Shown: positions 1 to 7,657 of the stretch, in pieces
Position numbering within the stretch: position 1 is the first letter of the stretch
Layout of the letters: every line of letters starts with the position of its first letter
Origin: Thermodesulfovibrionia bacterium
GTDB taxonomy: Bacteria > Nitrospirota > Thermodesulfovibrionia > UBA6902
DNA length: 10,020 bases
Assembly: GCA_947258735.1 (NCBI GenBank)
Contig: CAMYJJ010000099.1
Span: forward strand, 1 to 10,020
Reading direction: 5' to 3'
The notes under the pieces: generated by a model
Databases searched by the model: none
What the model was told of the DNA's origin: nothing
Seen by the model: the letters and a program-made list of their open reading frames with translations, nothing else
Program-made: the position numbers and the translations under genes

Positions 1-8
1 TCACACTG

Positions 9-76
9 CACCCATCTTCTTCAACCGCAGCCCTATGTGAACCATTACCCCTACACATCCACCGGTCTTCTTGAAC
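9..76. repeat. 17-bp imperfect direct repeat in the window-edge sequence
   Basis: CACCCATCTTCTTCAAC (9-25) and CACCGGTCTTCTTGAAC (60-76) agree at 14 of 17 positions and start 51 bp apart. Together with the adjacent inverted repeat they fill the first 113 bases, where no gene is recognisable. The sequence may be part of a larger repeat or mobile element that continues outside the window. Confidence 0.35.
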
Positions 77-79
77 AAC

Positions 80-113
80 GGAATAGACCTCCGGCTTCGC
101 GGCGATCTATTCC
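80..113. repeat. Inverted repeat at the break point of the higB-like gene
   Basis: GGAATAGA (80-87) pairs perfectly with TCTATTCC (106-113), and inside them CCG (91-93) can pair with CGG (100-102), giving a cruciform-like element with a short GC-rich core. The last codons and the TAG stop of the truncated toxin gene come from one arm. This suggests a small palindromic insertion or a rearrangement join here. It is not followed by a T run long enough to call a terminator. Confidence 0.55.
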
Positions 114-316
114 ATTATTTGATATGTGTTCCCCTTGATATTGAATACAACTCTATTATTAGCAATAAAGCTGGCGTTTCGATAAACTTCTTTTATAACT
201 GACGGCTTTTTCCAAACAGCCTGTTTTACGTCTGCATACCATGCTTGTAATGGCTGCCGGGCATCTGTATGACTCTCCCAAAATTCTCTTAATGTTTTAC
301 GTGCAATTACTCTCAC
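107..316 (-). CDS. higB: HigB-family (RelE-like) toxin, C-terminally truncated, probable remnant
   Basis: The 69-residue product begins MRVIARKTLREFWESH and carries KAWYADVKQAVW-type and ASFIANNRVVFNIKGNTY blocks, the N-terminal two thirds of the HigB mRNA-interferase toxin family. Family members usually run to about 95-105 residues and continue after GNxY with further beta strands and a conserved segment like RFIGTHAEYD. Here the frame stops three residues after GNTY, inside an inverted repeat (80-113), so the last part of the fold is missing and the protein is probably inactive. The start is GTG at 316; an in-frame stop lies three codons upstream, so no earlier start is possible. No ribosome binding site is seen. 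HigB is normally followed by its antitoxin HigA, but nothing like HigA is readable in the remaining 106 bases. No other frame there restores the toxin's C-terminus. Confidence 0.7.
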   Translation of the reverse strand: MRVIARKTLREFWESHTDARQPLQAWYADVKQAVWKKPSVIKEVYRNASFIANNRVVFNIKGNTYQIME

Positions 317-321
317 ACCAC

Positions 322-350
322 ATTATATAATGTTCCCGTTTTGGGATCAA
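322..350 (-). promoter_or_regulatory. Sigma70-like promoter of the higB-like gene
   Basis: On the minus strand TTGATC (345-350) and TATAAT (322-327) are separated by exactly 17 bp, a near-consensus housekeeping promoter with a perfect -10 box. The predicted transcription start, six or seven bases beyond the -10, falls on or next to the GTG start codon at 314-316. The message would then be leaderless or nearly so, which agrees with the lack of a Shine-Dalgarno sequence. Confidence 0.65.
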
Positions 351-540
351 GTGTTTTTTCTTTATCTTTCAGGGAACGCCTGCATCAGTGAAGCAGACCT
401 ATAAGGCTTTTATAGGTCTTGAAAATAATTTTTTATTAAAAATATAAAAAGTCACAGGCTAAACTGCTTACTTAGTAGAAACTAGTAATTATTAGCAATG
501 AAACACTAACAGAAGGATTAATTATAAAATCTCCCCTAAC
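351..540. other. AT-rich intergenic stretch with one hairpin
   Basis: No gene is seen here. A perfect 10-bp stem, AGACCTATAA (395-404) against TTATAGGTCT (410-419) with a 5-nt loop, is followed on the plus strand by an AT-rich run containing six Ts at 429-434. It could be a weak plus-strand terminator, though no plus-strand gene precedes it in the window. TTGAAA at 419-424 followed after 18 bp by TATAAA is a possible plus-strand promoter, but nothing recognisable lies downstream. Confidence 0.35.
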
Positions 541-606
541 CCTGCCTACCGGCAGGCCCTCTTTGCCAAAGAGGGGCACATCTGGATTCCGCATCAAGAG
601 CGGAAT
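541..606. repeat. Cluster of three short palindromic repeats
   Basis: Three perfect hairpins follow one another: CCTGCC/GGCAGG (541-546 and 551-556), CCCTCTTT/AAAGAGGG (557-564 and 568-575, 3-nt loop) and ATTCCGC/GCGGAAT (586-592 and 600-606, 7-nt loop). The middle hairpin, preceded by CTCCCCTAACC, and the third, within TGGATTCCGC to GCGGAATGACA, look like the short dispersed intergenic repeats often seen between genes in Nitrospirota, Desulfobacterota and related genomes. That comparison is from memory and was not searched. No open reading frame of note crosses them. Confidence 0.6.
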
Positions 607-610
607 GACA

Positions 611-652
611 AAAAGCAAAAAAAGGGCTGTACCGCATCGGGTACAGCCCTTT
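611..652 (-). terminator. Strong rho-independent terminator for the qmoABC-hppA unit
   Basis: A perfect 13-bp stem, AAAGGGCTGTACC at 621-633 against GGTACAGCCCTTT at 640-652, with a 6-nt loop. On the minus strand the stem runs into an uninterrupted T run followed by GC and four more Ts (611-626), the classic intrinsic terminator shape. It lies 55 bp after the hppA stop. The plus-strand side has only two Ts, so it serves the minus-strand transcript. Confidence 0.9.
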
Positions 653-669
653 AATAATCCAGGCTCTCT

Positions 670-693
670 CCCCTCACCCCTAAATGTGAGGGG
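670..693. repeat. Short palindrome just after hppA
   Basis: CCCCTCAC at 670-677 pairs perfectly with GTGAGGGG at 686-693 around an 8-nt loop, and flanking CTCT and AGAG can extend the stem with a small bulge. It lies between the hppA stop codon (708-710) and the main terminator. It resembles dispersed intergenic palindromes seen in many environmental bacterial genomes. As RNA it could protect the hppA mRNA 3' end, but no U run follows it. Confidence 0.5.
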
Positions 694-707
694 AAAGAGA
701 AAATCCG

Positions 708-2753
708 CTATATAAGTGGAACAATCAGCAGTGCTACGATGTTGATGACCTTGATCATCGGGTTAATCGCAGGGCCTGCTGTATCCTTATAAGGATCACC
801 AACTGTATCACCGGTAACCGCTGCCTTGTGGGCGTCAGAACCCTTACCTCCATAAATACCGTCTTCGATATATTTCTTGGCGTTGTCCCATGCACCACCA
901 CCGCTTGTCATGGCAATGGCCTGGAAAAGACCTGTGATGATACTTCCTATCAGGACACCACCGAGGGCCTCTCTGCCCAGAAGCACTCCAACAAGGATAG
1001 GTACTACTACAGGTATCAGGGCAGGGACCATCATCTGCTTGATAGCTGACTGTGTCACAATATCAACACACTTGCCATACTCAGGTTTTCCTGTGCCTTC
1101 CATAATGCCGGGGATTTCCCTGAACTGCCTTCTGACTTCCTCAACAACACCACCGGCTGCCTTTCCAACCGCCTCCATAAGGAGGGCGCCGAAGTAGTAA
1201 GGAAGGAGTCCGCCAATAAACAGACCTGCAAGGACCATTGGATTTGAAAGATCAAAAAACATTGCCTCAGAAAATGACCTTGAATACTCGGCAAAGAGGA
1301 CAAGTGCTGCAAGAGCTGCTGAACCGATAGCATACCCCTTTGTAACCGCCTTTGTTGTATTACCCACAGCATCAAGAGGATCAGTAATGTTACGTACTTC
1401 CTCAGGAAGCTCTGCCATCTCTGCGATACCACCTGCGTTATCTGTGATCGGTCCGTATGAGTCGATCGCAACTACAATACCGGTCATGGAAAGCATTGAT
1501 ACTGCAGCAAGCGCGATTGAAAAAAGTCCGCCGCCGGGGTTGCCGTCAAAACCGCCGCCAAGGGAATATGATCCGAGGATAGCTGCCACAATAACAATAA
1601 CAGGCATACCTGTTGCCTTCATGCTCACTGCCAGGCCTGCAATAACATTTGTTCCGTCACCTGTCTGACTGGCCGCTGCAATATGCTTGACCGGGGCGTA
1701 ACTCGTTGACGTAAAGTACTCTGTTATCCAGACGATAAGTCCTGTCAGGATAAGTCCGATCAGTGCTGTCATAAAGATACTGCCGGCAGTAAATCCGCCA
1801 GCTTGTTCCGGTGTAAGACCACTAATGAAGCTTGAAGAGACAATAAAGAACGCGACAGCCGCGAGAACACCTGATACGGCAAGCCCTTTATAAAGTGCTC
1901 CCATGATGTATTCGTTCTTGCCGAGTTTCACAAAGTATGTACCCACAATAGATGCGATAATTGAAACACCGCCAAGCATCATGGGGAATTCGATCCATGG
2001 GCTGTCAGTGCCGAATATCGTCTTTGCCAGCAGCATTGCTGCAACAAGCGTAACCGTATATGTTTCATAAAGGTCAGCTGCCATTCCCGCACAGTCACCA
2101 ACATTATCACCAACATTATCAGCGATAACAGCAGGGTTCCTGGGATCATCCTCAGGGATTCCTGCTTCAACCTTACCAACGATGTCAGCGCCAACATCAG
2201 CGGCCTTTGTATAGATACCGCCTGCGATACGTGCGAACACGCTCATCAGGGAACATCCAAAACCAAGTCCGATAAGGGCATGGAATACTTCCTCCCCAGC
2301 ATACGCTTTGGCTATATAGTAGTACCCTGCAATTCCCAGCAGTCCAAGGCCAACAACCATAACACCCGTAACAGAACCACCCTTGAATGCTACTGACAGT
2401 GCCGCCTGGATTCCATTATGCGCGGCCTGTGCTGTACGAACATTAGCTCTCACGGTAACCATCATACCTATGTAACCGGCAAGGGCTGAACCTAATGCAC
2501 CAATTACAAAACCGACTCCTGTCCATACTCCAAGTCCAAAAATCAGCAGCAACACCAGAACCACTCCGCCTGCCATTGCAACCGCTTTGTACTCACGTGC
2601 AAGAAAGGCCTGGGCGCCTTCTTTTACTGCGTCTGAGATTTCCTGCATTTTTTCATTTCCTGCGTCCTGCTTTGTTACCCATCCGGCAGTCATCAGAGCG
2701 TATATTACGCCTGCTGCGCCGCATAGGAGTGCAAATAAAATAGTATTACTCAT
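708..2753 (-). CDS. hppA: Potassium-independent proton-translocating membrane pyrophosphatase
   Basis: An integral membrane pump of 681 residues, typical for the family, that hydrolyses pyrophosphate and moves protons out of the cytoplasm. The substrate-site signature [11 protein letters not shown] lies at 186-196, the acidic loop [12 protein letters not shown] at 212-223, and the C-terminal loop [17 protein letters not shown] at 649-665. The motif [10 protein letters not shown] at 464-473 has Lys at 468 and Thr at 471, the pair that marks potassium-independent enzymes; the potassium-dependent class, which includes sodium pumps, has Ala in place of the Lys. About sixteen hydrophobic segments alternate along the chain. 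I chose the ATG at 2753 over an in-frame TTG at 2759: AGGGGG (within 2760-2765) lies six bases before the ATG but touches the TTG. The gene follows qmoC by 47 bp without a visible terminator and ends before a strong one, so it probably belongs to the qmo transcript. It would remove pyrophosphate made by ATP sulfurylase. Confidence 0.97.
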   Translation of the reverse strand: MSNTILFALLCGAAGVIYALMTAGWVTKQDAGNEKMQEISDAVKEGAQAFLAREYKAVAMAGGVVLVLLLIFGLGVWTGVGFVIGALGSALAGYIGMMVTVRANVRTAQAAHNGIQAALSVAFKGGSVTGVMVVGLGLLGIAGYYYIAKAYAGEEVFHALIGLGFGCSLMSVFARIAGGIYTKAADVGADIVGKVEAGIPEDDPRNPAVIADNVGDNVGDCAGMAADLYETYTVTLVAAMLLAKTIFGTDSPWIEFPMMLGGVSIIASIVGTYFVKLGKNEYIMGALYKGLAVSGVLAAVAFFIVSSSFISGLTPEQAGGFTAGSIFMTALIGLILTGLIVWITEYFTSTSYAPVKHIAAASQTGDGTNVIAGLAVSMKATGMPVIVIVAAILGSYSLGGGFDGNPGGGLFSIALAAVSMLSMTGIVVAIDSYGPITDNAGGIAEMAELPEEVRNITDPLDAVGNTTKAVTKGYAIGSAALAALVLFAEYSRSFSEAMFFDLSNPMVLAGLFIGGLLPYYFGALLMEAVGKAAGGVVEEVRRQFREIPGIMEGTGKPEYGKCVDIVTQSAIKQMMVPALIPVVVPILVGVLLGREALGGVLIGSIITGLFQAIAMTSGGGAWDNAKKYIEDGIYGGKGSDAHKAAVTGDTVGDPYKDTAGPAINPMIKVINIVALLIVPLI

Positions 2754-2800
2754 ACACAACCCCCTTTAAAAGATTTAAGGATTTTACAATTCAATTTATG

Positions 2801-4009
2801 TTACTCCTGACCTGTTTCCTGCTTTGTTTCTTCTTGCGCTGTGTCAGAAGGAGCCTCACTTGGAGCTGCCTCAGCCGCAACTGCGGGCTGTACCGCTGCC
2901 AGTGCTTCTCTTCCCGAGTATTTATTAAAACTCAATGCAGCACCACGGTAAAACATATGGGCCAGCTTTGAGAACGGAAGATAGACAAACAATGATAATA
3001 CAACTACAAGGTGTATAAAGTAGATGGGATATGCCAGTCCGCCGATTCCGGCTACTCTTGTAAACCAGGCCAGCGTGCCCGAGACACCGATGGTTCCGAT
3101 AATGCCGATCAGCAGCCAGTCAAAGTAGCTTCCCAGTCCAACCCTGTCTGCATTTTTAAAGCGGTTGCTCATCATCAGGTAGGTTCCTGCTATGATAGCC
3201 ACGGCGCCTGCAGTCCCGAATATCTTGATGGGTGTTCCATATCCAAAACGGAAAGGTGAATCAAGATGCAATATATCGATGTAAACGACACCAAGTGCGG
3301 TTGCAATGCCAAGCGCGATAAAACTGTAAAACACGAGCTGATGAGACATTGCCCTGTCCTTGCTTTCATCACATTCTTTAAACTTTTCATGGCTTATCAG
3401 TTCCTTGAACATCTCTGTTACACTGCCTTTGAGATTTCCGTTTGTCACGCCGTTTGCTTCTTTCATGTCTCCCCAGAACTTCTTCATACCCAAAATTCCC
3501 ACACCGACTCCAAAGAGAAGGGCCGGAGTAAACAGTGCCTGGATGGCCATAATGGGCATAAAATTACTGAAAATTACCTCCCCTTCGGGGCTCCAGCTGC
3601 CGAACAGGGATATCACCAGACCTACAACAATCGCGGGTATCAGAAAAAGGAGAATCATAGAGCCTCTATTGTTAACAAAATCAACAAGTGCAGACGGAGA
3701 AGAGTATTGTGCAATTGTCTGCTTTCTGATAGCTCCCAATACTTCTCCGGGCTTTGCTCCCCTCGGACAGTACGCCGTACAGTCATTGCACTGATGACAC
3801 AGCCATACATCAGGGTTGCCCTGGAATTTTTCTTTCAGTCCCCACTGCGCCCATACCATTTCCTTTCTTGGAAAGGGGTTTTGATCAGGAGTAACATTAC
3901 ATACTACTGAACATGTGGCACACTGATAGCATTTCTTAAGGGAATCACCGCCCGCGGCAATCACGCCCTTTACAAAATCTAAATCAGGTTTAATAACTTG
4001 CTCTGCCAT
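2801..4009 (-). CDS. qmoC: Quinone-interacting oxidoreductase subunit QmoC (HdrC/NarI-like membrane subunit)
   Basis: A 402-residue membrane anchor of the Qmo complex and probable site of menaquinol oxidation. The N-terminal HdrC-like domain holds two [4Fe-4S] motifs, C27/C30/C33/C37 and C71/C74/C77/C81. The rest is a cytochrome b-type membrane domain with hydrophobic segments near 117-137, 151-175, 223-246, 261-280, 297-316 and 326-345. H223, H333 and H351 are candidate heme b ligands; the 18-residue spacing of H333 and H351 equals that of a heme-ligand pair in nitrate reductase NarI (H187/H205, from memory). After about residue 370 comes a low-complexity tail rich in Ala, Pro, Glu and Gln, which looks like an extension beyond the conserved fold. 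The start is ATG at 4009, with GGAGG six bases upstream. It follows qmoB and precedes hppA by 47 bp. Other HdrC/HdrE-like fusions are possible in principle, but the qmoAB context settles it. Confidence 0.95.
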   Translation of the reverse strand: MAEQVIKPDLDFVKGVIAAGGDSLKKCYQCATCSVVCNVTPDQNPFPRKEMVWAQWGLKEKFQGNPDVWLCHQCNDCTAYCPRGAKPGEVLGAIRKQTIAQYSSPSALVDFVNNRGSMILLFLIPAIVVGLVISLFGSWSPEGEVIFSNFMPIMAIQALFTPALLFGVGVGILGMKKFWGDMKEANGVTNGNLKGSVTEMFKELISHEKFKECDESKDRAMSHQLVFYSFIALGIATALGVVYIDILHLDSPFRFGYGTPIKIFGTAGAVAIIAGTYLMMSNRFKNADRVGLGSYFDWLLIGIIGTIGVSGTLAWFTRVAGIGGLAYPIYFIHLVVVLSLFVYLPFSKLAHMFYRGAALSFNKYSGREALAAVQPAVAAEAAPSEAPSDTAQEETKQETGQE

Positions 4010-4023
4010 CTATAACCTCCAAA

Positions 4024-4103
4024 TTTATAAGTTCGAAAGTTCGGAAGCTTGTAAGTTCGTAAGTTTTTCCCTTGCGCGCTTACGCTCTTTCACGCTTTCG
4101 CAC
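4024..4103. repeat. Octamer-periodic spacer between qmoB and qmoC
   Basis: Almost the whole spacer falls into ten consecutive 8-bp units in one register, starting at 4024 and every 8 bp to 4103. On the plus strand nine begin with TT (CT at 4048). The first half is a degenerate array of AAGTTCGN (core AAGTTCG at 4029, 4037 and 4053, variants at 4045 and 4061). The second half, from 4072, has units of the form TT followed by C/G-rich bases, for example TTACGCTC at 4080 and TTTCGCAC at 4096. Eight is not a multiple of three, so it is not coding. It begins three bases beyond the qmoB stop and ends just short of the qmoC ribosome binding site (GGAGG, six bases before its ATG). Origin by slippage or arrival as a mobile intergenic repeat are both possible. 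Confidence 0.7.
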
Positions 4104-4106
4104 TAA

Positions 4107-6356
4107 TTAGAATTCTTTAAACGGGTTTGGTTCCATTTCTTCGAGCTCCTCAGCAAATTCATTCAACATGGAAGGCAGCTTGTCATAGTCCTGGATCGAG
4201 AGCTGCATCAATTTTACCCTCTCGGACTCCAGCATAAGCCTTCCCAACGTTTCCTGGACCTTGCCCAGTCTTTCATCAGCAAGTTCACTGCCCTTTACAA
4301 AATGGCACTGATAATCCTCTCCGAACTTGCATCCGAGGAGGAGCATTCCGTCTATCCCCTTTGAGAGGGCATCTGCAACCCAGGCAAGGTTCAGGTTGCC
4401 CAGACACCTCACCGGGATAAACCTGAATGCAGGATTGATTTTTATACGGTTAAATGCTGCAGCATCGAGCGCCGGATAGGCATCATTCTCACAGACAAGC
4501 GCGACAATCCTCAGTCCCTCGTCAGGAATATCCATATCCTTAAAAAGTGTTGAGATCATATTAATACTGAAGTCCTTGAAGTTAATGACTCTTTCAGGAC
4601 ATGACCCGAGACAGGTACCGCATCTGCGGCAGCGTGACATCTTATGAAATGGGGTGCCCTTTTCATCCTCTTCAATGGCGCTGAAGGGACACTCCTCAGT
4701 ACATCTCTTGCATGAAGTACATTTCTGCAGGTTTACTTCCGGATAGGTCTGGTCCCATGCCCTGGGATGAACAGAGTAGCCGTTCTTTGTCGCCTCAACA
4801 ATCTGGATCGCCTTCAGACTTGCACCCATGCCGTCTTCAATGCTGCCCATCATATGCATCGGCTGTCTTATGCTTCCTGCAGTGTAAATACCTGTTCTGC
4901 GTGATTCATACTGGAAACAGATATAATTTGAATCGGTAAACCCGTAGGCCTCCTCAAGCACCGGAAGCTCAGGGCCCTGTTTGTAATCAAGGTTCAGAAT
5001 ATTCGGGACCTTATGGGGCTCAAGCTCTGCATTGGGATCAGGTTTACCGCCTGATGCCGTAAGCTGCTCGTCGAATTTAGTCTTCCATTCAGCAAGTTCC
5101 TCTACTTCAATTCTTGAGTTCGGGACCATTCCGGTTGCAAGAACAACCAGATCAGCCTCTATCTTTATCTCTTCGCCAAGGAGCGTGTCCTTGAGGCTGA
5201 CATACACACTGCCACCGGGGGCCTCACTTACTCCTGTAACATCACCCTTGGTAAGCATTACACCCGGATCATCCTGCATGCTCTTGTAAAAGAGTTCATA
5301 CTGTCCCGGCGTCCTCATGTCTTTATAAAGGATATAGGCCATGGCATCAGGATTCTTCTCTCTCACATAAGCGGCCTGCTTTAAAGATGTCAGGCAGCAG
5401 TATGATGAACAGTAGGGCAGGTGGTTTGCATCTCTGGAACCGGCACATTGTATAAATGCCACCCTCTTTGCCTCTTTCCCGTCAGAAGGCCTTGTGATCT
5501 TTCCACTTGCGGCTATCTCTTCCATCTGAACATTTGTTATTACATTCGGATTGCCTGCACCGAGATGATCAAGTTTGCCCGCATCATACGGTCTCCAGCC
5601 CGCAGCATTGATAACAGCGCCGGACTTGAACTGCTCTGAACTTCCATTTGTCTTGATCGATACATCATACTGACCGGGAACACCGGCTATCTTTTCGACC
5701 ACAGATGAGGTAAAGACTTTTATCTTGTCGTGTGCATTAACTTTATCAATTGTTGAGTTAATAGTAGGTGCTTCAATTGACTCAAAAGGGTAGCTCTGAG
5801 GGAGCTGTTTATACATTTTTTTGGCCCATCCGCCAAGTGCATCATTCTTCTCAACAAGGGCCACGTTATATCCTGCATCTGCAGCGCCAAGAGCTGAACT
5901 CATCCCTGAAATGCCTCCACCCACAACAAGAACAGACATCTCGGTCTCGTCAAGCAGAAATGGCTCCGGGAGATCAGCGCTCTTCGCTCTCGAAACGCCA
6001 AGCCTGAGATAGTCCTCGGCCAGGGCCTGAGTGTCTTCAGTCTTTGGCTCCTGGGTCCAGGCAACAAACTCCCTTATATTTGCCCTCTCAACTACACAGC
6101 CGGGGAACGTAAACTCTTTGTGCTTGACCCTTGGGGAGCAGGCAGTTACTACGACAGTATTAACTCCCTCGCCCTCAATATCACCCTTGATAAGATCGAT
6201 ACCCTCCGGACTGCACAGGGCATCATGGATTTTGTATACAGGGGCCTTCATCTCCTTGGTGGCAACTTCTTCGAACTTGTCTACGTCAACTGCTTCATTG
6301 ATTCCGCAGCCTTTGCACATATATACGCCAATTTTCTTTTCCATTTTCTCTTCCAT
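4107..6356 (-). CDS. qmoB: Quinone-interacting oxidoreductase subunit QmoB (HdrA-MvhD fusion)
   Basis: A 749-residue subunit, the usual length for QmoB. Domains in order: an N-terminal HdrA-type segment with C14, C17, C48 and C73 (1-130); an FAD domain with VLVVGGGISGMSSA at 142-155; the HdrA block QCAGSRD with CSSYCC at 303-321; a second flavin block, LVVLATGM, at 403-410; two ferredoxin cluster motifs, C546/C549/C552/C556 and C576/C579/C582/C586; and a C-terminal MvhD-like domain with C622, C651, C676 and C684, expected to hold a [2Fe-2S] cluster. The start is ATG at 6356, with GGAGG eight bases upstream inside the end of qmoA; the next Met, four codons later, lacks such a site. The MvhD-like part is the region proposed in the literature to contact other redox partners, and has been the basis for models of electron confurcation. 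All cluster cysteines are present. A 97-bp repeat-filled spacer separates it from qmoC. Confidence 0.96.
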   Translation of the reverse strand: MEEKMEKKIGVYMCKGCGINEAVDVDKFEEVATKEMKAPVYKIHDALCSPEGIDLIKGDIEGEGVNTVVVTACSPRVKHKEFTFPGCVVERANIREFVAWTQEPKTEDTQALAEDYLRLGVSRAKSADLPEPFLLDETEMSVLVVGGGISGMSSALGAADAGYNVALVEKNDALGGWAKKMYKQLPQSYPFESIEAPTINSTIDKVNAHDKIKVFTSSVVEKIAGVPGQYDVSIKTNGSSEQFKSGAVINAAGWRPYDAGKLDHLGAGNPNVITNVQMEEIAASGKITRPSDGKEAKRVAFIQCAGSRDANHLPYCSSYCCLTSLKQAAYVREKNPDAMAYILYKDMRTPGQYELFYKSMQDDPGVMLTKGDVTGVSEAPGGSVYVSLKDTLLGEEIKIEADLVVLATGMVPNSRIEVEELAEWKTKFDEQLTASGGKPDPNAELEPHKVPNILNLDYKQGPELPVLEEAYGFTDSNYICFQYESRRTGIYTAGSIRQPMHMMGSIEDGMGASLKAIQIVEATKNGYSVHPRAWDQTYPEVNLQKCTSCKRCTEECPFSAIEEDEKGTPFHKMSRCRRCGTCLGSCPERVINFKDFSINMISTLFKDMDIPDEGLRIVALVCENDAYPALDAAAFNRIKINPAFRFIPVRCLGNLNLAWVADALSKGIDGMLLLGCKFGEDYQCHFVKGSELADERLGKVQETLGRLMLESERVKLMQLSIQDYDKLPSMLNEFAEELEEMEPNPFKEF

Positions 6357-7621
6357 TAGGATAACCTCCCTACAGTCTGGATAGCTTTAAGGGCTGCTGA
6401 AGTTGCACTTTGTACTGATTTTGCGACATCTACAGGGTCTTTGACGCAGCCAACAGCATAAATCCCTTTTTGATCTTTACCCATTACCGCAAAGCCGTTT
6501 TCATTGATTTTCACATCTGAGGGAAGCTTTACCCCGGAGATCATCGGCTCCATTCCGGTTGCAAGAACAACCAGGTCAAAGGGTTCCCTGATCTTGGTGC
6601 CGCCGTAGATATCTTCAGCTTCAACTATTACATCTCCTGTTGCAGGATCTTCATGCACCTTGGCAACCTTACCCTTAATGAGCTTTACATTCTCATCTTC
6701 TTTTATCTTATTTAAGAACCTCTCATAAGAAGTTCCGGGTGTCCTGATGTCAATGTAGAACATTGAAACTTCAGAGTCCTTGTACTGCTCTCTTACATAT
6801 GTTGCCTGCTTTAAAGAAGCAAGGCAGCATACAGCGGAACAGAATGCAAGATGGTTTTCATCACGGGACCCTGCACACTGTACAAAGGCGACCTTCCTGG
6901 CCTCTTTTCCATCAGAAGGTCTGGTAATTTTACCCTGGGTAGGACCGCTGAGTGATGCAATTCTCTCCATCATTACATTGGTAATGATGTTCTTGCTCGT
7001 TCCAAAACCAAGGTTATCTATCTTGCCGGCATCATAAGGTTTCCATCCTGCGGCAAGTACTATGGCACTCGCATCTACTGTTATGGTCTCGGACTTCATG
7101 TCCAGATCGATGGCATCATATTTACATGCATCTTTGCAGGCTGTACAGTCACCCTTTTTACAGGCCCCATCATCTAGTACATACTTCATCGGGAATGTCT
7201 GCTCATAAGGAAGATAGGCAGCTTTTCTCATACTGAGACCTGCATTGAAATCATTCGGGATCTCAACAGGACAGGCTTCTGCACAGGCACCGCAGGCGGT
7301 GCACTTATCATTAACATAACGGGGTTTCAATTTGATTTTTGCCGTATAATTGCCGGGCTGTCCCGAGATGTTTTCTATTTCAGCCATGGTATAATAGCTG
7401 ATGCGATCGTTGAACCTGATCCTTTTGAAGTTTATCTCAAGTCCACAGGCAGGAGGACAGAGTTTGGGGAAATACTGGTTCATCCTTGTCACTCTTCCGC
7501 CGAGGAAGGGGTCCTTTTCCACCATGACAACATTATAGCCGGCCTCTGCTGCTTCGCAGGCAGTGGTCAGACCGCTGATGCCCCCTCCTATAACCAAAAT
7601 GTTTTTTTCATGCTCTGACAT
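6356..7621 (-). CDS. qmoA: Quinone-interacting oxidoreductase subunit QmoA (HdrA-like flavoprotein)
   Basis: A 421-residue soluble FAD and Fe-S subunit of the Qmo complex, related to heterodisulfide reductase subunit A. The N-terminal FAD-binding motif is ILVIGGGISGLTTA at 8-21, with E35 closing the second strand. A LCPPACG cysteine pair sits at 55 and 59. A ferredoxin-type cluster motif has C107, C110, C113 and C117. A second, spread cluster motif has C154, C159, C162 and C166. The HdrA block QCAGSRD with CSAVCC covers 248-266, and a second flavin block, LVVLATGME, covers 350-358. The start is ATG at 7621, with GGAGG six bases upstream. Its stop TAA shares one base with the qmoB ATG (TAATG), implying translational coupling. 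In the cell it should sit on the cytoplasmic side with QmoB, anchored by QmoC, and pass electrons to AprBA. It is a paralogue of the central part of QmoB, but its length and lack of an N-terminal HdrA extension and MvhD tail identify it as QmoA. Confidence 0.96.
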   Translation of the reverse strand: MSEHEKNILVIGGGISGLTTACEAAEAGYNVVMVEKDPFLGGRVTRMNQYFPKLCPPACGLEINFKRIRFNDRISYYTMAEIENISGQPGNYTAKIKLKPRYVNDKCTACGACAEACPVEIPNDFNAGLSMRKAAYLPYEQTFPMKYVLDDGACKKGDCTACKDACKYDAIDLDMKSETITVDASAIVLAAGWKPYDAGKIDNLGFGTSKNIITNVMMERIASLSGPTQGKITRPSDGKEARKVAFVQCAGSRDENHLAFCSAVCCLASLKQATYVREQYKDSEVSMFYIDIRTPGTSYERFLNKIKEDENVKLIKGKVAKVHEDPATGDVIVEAEDIYGGTKIREPFDLVVLATGMEPMISGVKLPSDVKINENGFAVMGKDQKGIYAVGCVKDPVDVAKSVQSATSAALKAIQTVGRLS

Positions 7622-7657
7622 ACTATTCCTCCAATTTAAGAGAGTTAGTTAAGTTAT

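Noticed and set aside
1..117. Minus-strand frame ending in LRLKKMGAV just at the window edge
   Set aside because: About 38 codons, no start with a ribosome binding site, and it reads through the inverted repeat; the apparent LFKK/RLKK echo is only the translated 51-bp direct repeat.
1055..1471. A 138-codon minus-strand frame
   Set aside because: It overlaps hppA in another frame; the hppA frame carries all the pyrophosphatase motifs.
2754..2759. TTG start for hppA at 2759
   Set aside because: The Shine-Dalgarno run (within 2760-2765) directly abuts the TTG, but is correctly placed six bases before the ATG at 2753.
3266..3910. A 214-codon open frame on the plus strand
   Set aside because: It lies wholly opposite qmoC, has no recognisable family motif, and its composition (many Cys, His and Arg) is that of a shadow frame.
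4024..4103. CRISPR array
   Set aside because: The units are 8 bp with no spacer-repeat alternation and no cas genes are present.
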